Origin: Asanoa sp. WMMD1127
GTDB taxonomy: Bacteria; Actinomycetota; Actinomycetes; Mycobacteriales; Micromonosporaceae
Length of the DNA: 64,000 nt
Assembly (NCBI RefSeq): GCF_029626225.1
Contig: NZ_JARUBP010000001.1
Span: 6,944,001 to 7,008,000, forward strand
Direction of reading: 5' to 3'
The number at the start of each line of letters is the position of its first letter. Within the stretch, counting starts at the first letter, position 1. The position numbers and the translations under genes are program-made. Shown here in pieces: positions 58,538-64,000 of this stretch. The notes beneath the pieces are model-generated. The model was given only the letters and a program-made list of their open reading frames with translations, made no database searches and was not told where the DNA came from.

Positions 58538-59467
58538 TCAGCGGACGCCCGCCTCGTCGAGGAGGCGGCGGGTGACCTCGTCGTGGTCGTGCAGGAGCCC
58601 GCGGGCCGCGAACCAGTTGGTCACGTTGCGGACGTCGCGGGCCAGCATCGCCGGCCCGTTGGGGTTGGCCACCACGTCGACCACCTGCGGGAGGTCGATC
58701 ACCACCAGCCGGCCGTCGTTGACCAGCAGGTTGTAGGGCGACAGGTCGCCGTGCGCCAGCCCCGCCCGGGCCAGCACGGTCAGCGCGTCCATCAGCTGCT
58801 CCCACAGCGACGCCAGCTCGTCCGGCGAGGGCCGCAGCTGCGCCAGTCGCGGCGCGGCCAGGCCCTCGGCGGCGTCGCCGACGAACTCCAGCATCAGCTC
58901 CGTCCCGATCAACTGCACGGGGTACGGGACGGTGATGGTGCCGTAGGAGGTGGCGACCTCCCACAGCCGGCACAGGGCGGCGAACTCGGCCGCCGCCCAC
59001 TGCCCGGCGATGAGCTGCCGGCCGAACGAGGTGCGGCCGGTCATCGCCCGATTCTCGCGGGACCGCCGCACCCGGCGACCCTCGAGATAGCCGGCGTCGC
59101 GGTGGAACATCCGGTGCTCGGGTTCGCGGTAGCGCTTCGCGGCCAGGAGGCAGGTGCGGTCGGTGTCCGGGATCCCCCGCCGGACCAGGAAGACGTCGGC
59201 TTCCTTGCCGGTCTTGAGAATGCCCAGCTCCGTGTCGACCGCGGCCAGCTCGGTGACCACCCAGTCGGGTCGGGGCGCCGGCCCGTGCAGGGCGTTGTCC
59301 CACGACGACCAGGCGTCGCCGGTGTCGGGCCGGTCGGTGTCGGCGTTGGTGTCGAACGCGGCGGGCGTGCGGTGCCGCGCCCGCTTCAGGAACTGCGGAT
59401 CGTCGTCGTCGAAACGACGCTTGCCGGAGCGGCCACGAGCGGCCGGCTCGAAATCGTGCTCACGCAA
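58538..59467 (-). CDS. RIO1-family atypical protein kinase
   Basis: This 309-aa protein has an acidic/basic N-terminal tail (FDDDDPQFLKRAR), then the RIO core: ILKTGKEADVFLVRR (nucleotide loop), AAKRYREPEHRMF (Lys), AHGDLSPYNLLV (catalytic Asp and Asn) and VVIDLPQVVD (metal Asp). RIO kinases function in ribosome maturation in other domains of life; in bacteria the target is not known. AGGAG lies upstream of the start ATG. Monocistronic, with its own terminator. Confidence 0.93.
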   Translation of the reverse strand: MREHDFEPAARGRSGKRRFDDDDPQFLKRARHRTPAAFDTNADTDRPDTGDAWSSWDNALHGPAPRPDWVVTELAAVDTELGILKTGKEADVFLVRRGIPDTDRTCLLAAKRYREPEHRMFHRDAGYLEGRRVRRSRENRAMTGRTSFGRQLIAGQWAAAEFAALCRLWEVATSYGTITVPYPVQLIGTELMLEFVGDAAEGLAAPRLAQLRPSPDELASLWEQLMDALTVLARAGLAHGDLSPYNLLVNDGRLVVIDLPQVVDVVANPNGPAMLARDVRNVTNWFAARGLLHDHDEVTRRLLDEAGVR

Positions 59468-59611
59468 CGGAGAGACTCCTGGAGAGAGAAGGAAGAGGGC
59501 AGCGAGACGCTCGCGACCACGACAGCCACAGAACTCACCCCTTCCGTCTCGGCGACCCGCGCGGCGCCGGTCAGGCGCGCGCCGGATCTGGTTCCAGCTA
59601 GATCGGGAGTC

Positions 59612-59630
59612 TCCCCACCAGCGCTGGGGA
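59612..59630 (-). terminator. Possible terminator after the HAD gene
   Basis: TCCCCA (59612-59617) and TGGGGA (59625-59630) form a 6-bp inverted repeat around a 7-base loop, 11 bases beyond the HAD stop. It also contains the 10-bp palindrome CCAGCGCTGG. Confidence 0.4.
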
Positions 59631-59641
59631 ACGCAAGCGAA

Positions 59642-60286
59642 TTATCCGGCGAGTACGGCGGCCACGGCCGGGATCAGGCCACCGGCCGTGGCGGTCGGCT
59701 CGAAGCGCGACTCCATCCACCGCCGGCCCCGGTGCAGCCAGACGCTCGGCAGGCCCATCTCGGCCGCCGCGCCGATGTCGGCCTCCGGGCTGTCGCCGAC
59801 CACCCAGGCGCCGCGCATCCGCATGCGCACCCGCTCGGCCGCGAGCGCGAAGATCCGCGGGTTGGGCTTGCTGACGCCGACCTCCTCGGAGATCACCCAG
59901 TCGGCCACGTAACGGTCGAGCCCCGTACGCCGGATCGTGGTGTCCTGTTGCCGGGTGGCGCCGTTGGTGACGAGCACCGGGACGTAGCCGGCGTCGTCGG
60001 CGATCCGCAGCGCGCACGCGACCAGCGGGTCGAGGCGGCTGTTGGCGACCACGCCCTCGCGCATCTCGTCGACCAGGTCCACGGACGAGGTGGTCAGCCG
60101 GTAGCGGTCGCGGATCTGGTCGGCGACGTCCCACCGGTCGGTCAGCCCGTCGGCGTCGACGGACATCAACCAGTCGAGGTCCGGCGACGGTGCCCCGATG
60201 CCGTCCAGGAAGCGCTCGGCCCACGATCGGAAGGCACCGGTCCGGTCCAGAACGGTGTTGTCCAGGTCGAGGAACATGAGGGGCAC
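59642..60286 (-). CDS. HAD-family hydrolase
   Basis: This 214-aa phosphatase has motif I FLDLDNTVLD, motif II LVTNGAT, the Lys in GVSKPNPRIF and motif III VVGDSPEADIGAA. It has a helical cap of about 90 residues between motifs I and II (class I), like phosphoglycolate phosphatase or YjjG-type pyrimidine phosphatases. GTG 60286 is chosen as start because TACTGT ends six bases before it; ATG 60277 (MFLDLDNT) is the alternative. Substrate unknown; monocistronic. Confidence 0.9.
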   Translation of the reverse strand: MPLMFLDLDNTVLDRTGAFRSWAERFLDGIGAPSPDLDWLMSVDADGLTDRWDVADQIRDRYRLTTSSVDLVDEMREGVVANSRLDPLVACALRIADDAGYVPVLVTNGATRQQDTTIRRTGLDRYVADWVISEEVGVSKPNPRIFALAAERVRMRMRGAWVVGDSPEADIGAAAEMGLPSVWLHRGRRWMESRFEPTATAGGLIPAVAAVLAG

Positions 60287-60292
60287 TCGCGC

Positions 60293-60298
60293 ACAGTA
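60293..60298 (-). promoter_or_regulatory. -10 element of a leaderless promoter
   Basis: TACTGT on the minus strand ends 6 bases before GTG 60286. Confidence 0.5.
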
Positions 60299-60409
60299 CG
60301 GGACAGCACCGCGCTGTCAAAACCCCCGTAATGTAAACAATCTTGGGCCGGTGACGGACGATCGCCGGCCCGCATCACGCGGACCGGCGATCGGCCGGGT
60401 GAGCCACCG

Positions 60410-61105
60410 TCAGGCGTTGGCTCTCCGGATGGCCGCCATTCCCCCGAGAGCGGCCAGCGCGGCCACCAGTGCGGGCCATCCCACCAGCAGGCTCGCCTGG
60501 TGCTGGGTGCTCAGCCAGTGCCAGACGTCCCCCCACCAGCCCTGCCAGGTGACCAGCGCCGCGAGCAGGCCGAACACCAGGATCACGGCGGCACCGGTAG
60601 CGAACAGGCCGTTGGTGCCGAACCGGACGTACCAGACGGCGGTGAAGACGCAGAGGAAGTTCAGGAACAGGAACGGCACCGCGTAGACCGCGATCTGCAA
60701 CAGTCCATTGGAGACATCGATGTACGGGATGCGGAAGAAGTGCAGTCCGATGCCGAATCCGTTGGTGCCGCCCTCGATCAGGTTCAGCAGGTAGAGCAAC
60801 ACCCCGTAGACCGCCGCCTGCACCACGATGACGAGGCTGGTGGCGAGATAGAACGTGCGCCTGGTGACGCCCATGCCCAGCGCGAACGGGAAGACCTGGC
60901 TGATCGACACCGCCGCCACGATCGCCGCCGTGACGTAGAGGCTCGACAGGCCGCCGGTGCTCGTCTTGCCGGGCGAGGCCTCGTCGATCGAGGCGAAGAT
61001 CAGGATGTTGACCGCCAGCGAGAGGGCCATGATGCCCCACGGCCAGAAGAGCTGGGGAATCCAGGCCTCGGTGTGCAGGCGGGCCACGTCGAGGATGCGT
61101 TTCAT
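60410..61105 (-). CDS. ABC transporter membrane subunit
   Basis: This 231-aa protein has six membrane helices, for example GIMALSLAVNILIF, LYVTAAIVAAVSISQVFPFALGMG, LVIVVQAAVYGVLLYLLNLI and ALVAALAALGGMAAI, with a motif GVTRRTFYLATS between helices. It fits ABC-2-like permeases coded beside YtrA-type regulators. Its ATG overlaps the stop of the ATPase gene (ATGA). It is the third gene of the GntR-ATPase-permease operon. The transported substrate cannot be told from sequence; export of a lipid or antibiotic is typical. Confidence 0.85.
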   Translation of the reverse strand: MKRILDVARLHTEAWIPQLFWPWGIMALSLAVNILIFASIDEASPGKTSTGGLSSLYVTAAIVAAVSISQVFPFALGMGVTRRTFYLATSLVIVVQAAVYGVLLYLLNLIEGGTNGFGIGLHFFRIPYIDVSNGLLQIAVYAVPFLFLNFLCVFTAVWYVRFGTNGLFATGAAVILVFGLLAALVTWQGWWGDVWHWLSTQHQASLLVGWPALVAALAALGGMAAIRRANA

Positions 61106-61977
61106 CGGGCGTTCCTTTCCATCGTGAGGCGCACGACGGCCTGCTGGAGCGACACGGGCTCCAGGTCGATGCCGAGCTTCTTGGCGCGCATCCGTTCGGC
61201 GTTGTCGAACGACCCGCGCAGGGTCACCCGGGCCATGCCGGCGAGCCGCTCGCGGTGCAGCACCTGGCGACCGTCGGCGAACTCGTCGACCACCTCGGCC
61301 GGCCCGGTCGCGTCCATCACCTCGCCGCGCAGCGCCTCGCTCGGCGCGTCGAGCAGCAGCTTGCCCTGGTCGAGCAGGAGCACGTGCTCGATCAGGTCCG
61401 CCACCTCGTCGATGAGGTGCGTCGAGAGCACCACCGTGCGCGGGTGTTCGGCGTAGTCGGCCAGCAGCCGGTCGTAGAAGAGCTGCCGGGCCACGGCGTC
61501 GAGCCCGAGGTACGGCTCGTCGAAGAACGTCAGCGGCGCCCGTGCGGCGAGGCCGATCGTCACGCCCAGGGCCGACGTCATGCCCCGCGACAGCTTGCGC
61601 ACGTCGCGCTTGCGGGGCAGGTTGAAGTCGTCCACAAGGGACTGAGCGAAGTCCTCGTCCCAGTTGGGGAACAGCCGGCTGGCCACGCTCAGCGCGTGCT
61701 TCACCTTGTAGGCCTGCGGGTACTTCTGGCTCTCCTTGATGAAGACGACCTTCATCAGCGCCGACTCGTTCTCGTAAGGTCGCTCGCCGAAGAGCGTCAG
61801 GTCGCCTGACGAGGCGCTGTTCTGGCCGGTGATCAGCTGCATCAGCGTGGTCTTGCCCGCGCCGTTGCGGCCAAGGAGACCGTAGATCGCGTTCTCCTCC
61901 AGGGTGAAGGTGACGTCGTCGAGAGCGGTCACGTTGCCGTACCGCTTCGTCAGTGCGGCTGCCGCCACGACGCTCAT
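61102..61977 (-). CDS. ABC transporter ATP-binding subunit
   Basis: This 291-aa ATPase has Walker A GRNGAGKT (36-43), the signature variant KLSRGMTSALGV, Walker B FFDEPYLGLD and the switch His (STHLIDEVADL). The Q-loop (VFIKESQKYP) is unusual in having Glu-Ser where Gln is expected. A C-terminal domain (about residues 220-291) is present as in YtrB/drug-exporter ATPases. Its ATG overlaps the regulator stop by ATGA. It partners the membrane subunit encoded next. Confidence 0.93.
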   Translation of the reverse strand: MSVVAAAALTKRYGNVTALDDVTFTLEENAIYGLLGRNGAGKTTLMQLITGQNSASSGDLTLFGERPYENESALMKVVFIKESQKYPQAYKVKHALSVASRLFPNWDEDFAQSLVDDFNLPRKRDVRKLSRGMTSALGVTIGLAARAPLTFFDEPYLGLDAVARQLFYDRLLADYAEHPRTVVLSTHLIDEVADLIEHVLLLDQGKLLLDAPSEALRGEVMDATGPAEVVDEFADGRQVLHRERLAGMARVTLRGSFDNAERMRAKKLGIDLEPVSLQQAVVRLTMERNAR

Positions 61978-62351
61978 CGCTGTTCCTCCCAGGTCTCGAT
62001 GAGTTTCTTCAGGTCTTCGGTGCCGATGCCCAACTTCCGGGCCTCCTCGATCAGGGGGCGCACGTACTGGGCGGAGAAGTCGAGCCGGCGACGCTCCCGG
62101 AGCGTTTCGCGGGCCCCCGTTGCCACGAACATCCCAATTCCCCGGCGTTTGTAGAGAATCCCGTCATCGACCAGGCGGTTGATCCCCTTGGCGGCGGTGG
62201 CCGGATTGATCCGGTGGAAAGCCGCCAACTCGTTGGTGGAGGGCACCTGGGTCTCTTCCGCGAGCGTCCCGTCGATGATCGAGTTTTCGATCAGCTCCGC
62301 GATCTGGACGAAGATCGGCCGGTCCTCATCCATCTCGGCTCGTCGGTTCAT
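61974..62351 (-). CDS. GntR-family regulator, YtrA subfamily
   Basis: This 125-aa protein has a winged-helix GntR domain (PIFVQIAELIENSIIDGTL, QVPSTNELAAFHRINPATAAKGINRLVDDGILYKRRGIGMFV) and a short helical tail, the hallmark of YtrA regulators of ABC operons. It is the first gene of the operon and very likely represses it until an inducer or cell-wall stress is sensed. A TTAC-N4-GTAA palindrome directly abuts its start codon. Confidence 0.93.
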   Translation of the reverse strand: MNRRAEMDEDRPIFVQIAELIENSIIDGTLAEETQVPSTNELAAFHRINPATAAKGINRLVDDGILYKRRGIGMFVATGARETLRERRRLDFSAQYVRPLIEEARKLGIGTEDLKKLIETWEEQR

Positions 62352-62362
62352 TACTCATGTAA
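62351..62362 (-). promoter_or_regulatory. Candidate GntR operator at the operon start
   Basis: TTACTCATGTAA has TTAC/GTAA arms around ATGA (minus strand) and overlaps the first base of the regulator start codon. Its symmetry and position suggest autoregulation by the YtrA-type protein. Confidence 0.5.
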
Positions 62363-62428
62363 CTAACCATGCAACCGAAGAACCGCCCACGTCAAGTGGC
62401 AGCGGTCACAGATTGCGAGAAAACAAGT

Positions 62429-63277
62429 TCAGCGAGCCGCGAGTACGCGGCGTCCGCCCAGCTCACGGCGGTCGCGCAGCATGGTGTGGGCGGTCCGGAC
62501 GCGGGCCAGCTCGGCCGGGTCGAGGGTCGCGACCACGACGGCCTCGCCCTCGTCGGCGGCCCGGACCACCGGTCGGCCCTCGGGGTCGTAGACCGCCGCG
62601 CCGCCGTTGAACGCCCAGTCGCCGGCACCGCCGACCGAGTTGGCGAACACGACGTACATCGTGTTGTCGAGCGCGCGGGCGGCGTAGTAGACGTCCCGCC
62701 GGTGCGCCGAACCGACCACGTAGCCGCTGGGCGCCAGGTAGCCGTGCGCGCCGTCGTCGGCCGCGGCCCGGCCGTGCTCGGGGAAGCAGCCGTCGTAACA
62801 GATGCCCAGGCCGAGCCGCCAGTCGTCGACCAGGAGCGTGGCGCCCGTGGTGCCGGGCGTGAACAGCGCGTTCTCCTCGGGACCCCAGAGCAGTTGCTTG
62901 TCGTACGCCACCAGGGCCGCGCCGGTTCGTTCGACCAGCACGGCCGAGCAGGCGCGCCGGCCGTCGGCGTGGCGCACCGACGCGCCCACGACGACCACCG
63001 TGGACCGCTCGCGCGCCGCGTCGCGCAGGGCGTCGAGGCGGCCGTCGTGGATCTCACCGTCGGCGCCGGCGGGAACGTCCGCGGCCGGATCGGCGTGCAG
63101 CGTCGGCGGGTGGTAGGCGCACAGGAACAGCTCCGGCAGGACCACCACCTGCGCGCCGTCGTCGGCGGCCCGCCGGACGAGGCGGGCGGCGAGGCCAGCG
63201 TTGTGCGCGATGGCACCTGGCGTCGGGGTCGCCTGGACGGCGGCGACCGTCAACGGAGTCGCCGGCAGGGTGTCCAC
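62429..63277 (-). CDS. Carbon-nitrogen hydrolase (nitrilase superfamily)
   Basis: This 282-aa protein has the catalytic triad of the nitrilase superfamily: Glu49 (VVLPELFL), Lys127 (AYDKQLLWG) and Cys160 (GICYDGCFPE). It is probably an amidase or omega-amidase-type enzyme acting on a small carboxamide. No signal peptide. GTG 63277 is supported by TAGGAT six bases upstream. It is divergent from the thioesterase gene with only 29 bases between start codons. Confidence 0.92.
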   Translation of the reverse strand: MDTLPATPLTVAAVQATPTPGAIAHNAGLAARLVRRAADDGAQVVVLPELFLCAYHPPTLHADPAADVPAGADGEIHDGRLDALRDAARERSTVVVVGASVRHADGRRACSAVLVERTGAALVAYDKQLLWGPEENALFTPGTTGATLLVDDWRLGLGICYDGCFPEHGRAAADDGAHGYLAPSGYVVGSAHRRDVYYAARALDNTMYVVFANSVGGAGDWAFNGGAAVYDPEGRPVVRAADEGEAVVVATLDPAELARVRTAHTMLRDRRELGGRRVLAAR

Positions 63278-63283
63278 GGCGGC

Positions 63284-63289
63284 ATCCTA
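63284..63289 (-). promoter_or_regulatory. -10 element of a leaderless promoter
   Basis: TAGGAT on the minus strand ends 6 bases before GTG 63277. On the plus strand GAGAAT ends seven bases before GTG 63307, so the divergent thioesterase may also be leaderless. Confidence 0.5.
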
Positions 63290-63306
63290 CGGCGAGAATC
63301 GGTCCC

Positions 63307-64000
63307 GTGGACGACGCCTTCTACCGGCCGACCGGTGACCCGTCCGTGTTCGAGTCGACCCCACTCACCCAGGGCCCGTGGGGCGCGGGGCTGCAGCACG
63401 CCGGTCCCCCGTCGGCGCTGCTGGCCCGGGCCATCGAGGCCCTGCCCAGCACTGTGGCCGGCGAGCCGCACCTGGCCCGGCTGACCGTCGAGATCCTGGG
63501 CGCCGTGCCGGTCGCCGAGCTGACGGTGACGGCCGCCGTGGTGCGACCGGGCCGTTCGGTCGAGCTCGTCGAGGCGACCGCCGCCGCCGGCGGCCGGACC
63601 GTGCTGACCGCCCGCGGCTGGCGGATCCGGCGCACGCCGCTCGACCTGCCCCGACCGGCCCAGCCCCGGATTGAGCCGGCGCCGATGCGCCCGTCGGCGG
63701 CGACCCCGTTCGGCGATCCGGCATGGCGGGCGGGCTACCTCGGCGCGGTGGAGTGGCGGTTCATCTCCGGCCATTTCGAGAAGCCCGGGCCCGCGCTGGT
63801 CTGGGCCCGCCCCAAGGTGCCGCTGGTGGCCGGCCAGGCGATGTCGCCGATGCAGCGGCTCGTGGCGCTGGCCGACTCCGGCAACGGGCTGAGCCGGGTG
63901 CTCGACATGGCCACCTGGTGGTTCATCAACACCGACCTCACGCTGCACCTGCACCGGCCGCCGGAGGGCGAGTGGATGTGCGTACGGGCGCGGACGACGC
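63307..64000 (+). CDS. Acyl-CoA thioesterase-like double-hotdog protein (partial)
   Basis: The first 231 codons are present; the gene runs off the window. Pattern: FESTPLTQGPWGAGLQHAGPPSALLARAIEAL, then LARLTVEILGAVPVAELTV and WFINTDLTLHLHRPPEGEWMCV, which matches the TesB-like thioesterase superfamily used by actinobacteria (two hotdog halves in one chain). It probably hydrolyses medium- or long-chain acyl-CoA in the cytosol. GTG 63307 is the start. The C-terminal catalytic part cannot be checked. Confidence 0.85.
   Translation, partial: MDDAFYRPTGDPSVFESTPLTQGPWGAGLQHAGPPSALLARAIEALPSTVAGEPHLARLTVEILGAVPVAELTVTAAVVRPGRSVELVEATAAAGGRTVLTARGWRIRRTPLDLPRPAQPRIEPAPMRPSAATPFGDPAWRAGYLGAVEWRFISGHFEKPGPALVWARPKVPLVAGQAMSPMQRLVALADSGNGLSRVLDMATWWFINTDLTLHLHRPPEGEWMCVRARTT

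Noticed and set aside
57167-60331. A 1054-codon open frame on the plus strand
   Set aside because: It lies antisense to the ThDP enzyme, cyclase, RIO kinase and HAD genes and has no protein-like composition.
62361-62377. AACTAACCATGCAACC as a second GntR operator
   Set aside because: It is only a partial direct repeat of AACC and lacks dyad symmetry, unlike the TTAC/GTAA site next to it.

Overview
This is a very GC-rich chromosomal window with short gaps, many GTG starts, stop/start overlaps of the ATGA/GTGA type and actinobacterial protein families (DUF3097, DUF2630, a coproporphyrin ferrochelatase with Fe-S cysteines, an InhA-type enoyl reductase, YdbS/YdbT PH proteins, an AA10-CBM2 secreted oxidase). 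I infer a filamentous actinomycete, most likely of the Micromonosporaceae; the family assignment is an inference from gene content. I see no rRNA, tRNA, CRISPR array, transposase or polyketide/NRPS cluster. Most of the window is core metabolism, signalling and transport, with a few small accessory patches.

Layout. 0-5 kb: tail of an unknown gene, a 913-aa repeat-bearing membrane protein, and an NfeD-SPFH pair. 5-20 kb: single enzymes (serine hydrolase, methyltransferase, aldo/keto reductase, SDR), a three-gene regulator/oxidoreductase operon behind a promoter flanked by two near-identical operators, a sugar kinase-transglutaminase pair, a secreted lytic polysaccharide monooxygenase, an MBL hydrolase-thioesterase pair and two PH-domain membrane proteins. 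20-32 kb: MoxR ATPase-DUF58-VWA operon, acyltransferase and alpha/beta hydrolase, a NarL-type two-component system, then fabG-fabI-hemH-HAD. From memory, the moxR...fabG-inhA-hemH order, with acn, NfeD and SPFH genes also in the window, parallels the M. tuberculosis Rv1475c-Rv1488 neighbourhood. 32-45 kb: M24 aminopeptidase, asparagine synthase, a Phd/PIN toxin-antitoxin pair, a two-TM/TrkA-N/RyR protein followed by a SLOG-domain protein, LemA with a DUF2207 partner, and a cytoplasmic pullulanase. 45-56 kb: a serpin-like protein, a broken alpha/beta hydrolase, aconitase, and several small genes. 56-64 kb: a ThDP enzyme-cyclase pair, a RIO kinase, a HAD phosphatase, a GntR-ABC transporter operon, a nitrilase-family amidase and a thioesterase cut by the window end.

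Expression signals. At least fourteen transcription units show a TANNNT -10 element ending six or seven bases before the start codon, the arrangement expected for leaderless mRNAs; I used it to choose several starts. Convergent genes often share a four-base CTAG stop. Several strong inverted repeats serve as likely terminators between convergent or tandem genes.

The most interesting items are the RyR/TrkA-N channel-like protein with its SLOG neighbour (37.5-39.7 kb), the overlapping divergent leaderless promoter at 52.05 kb, the twin operators at 11.2 kb, the 25-bp hairpin at 42.6 kb and the cyclase-ThDP pair at 56-58.5 kb.
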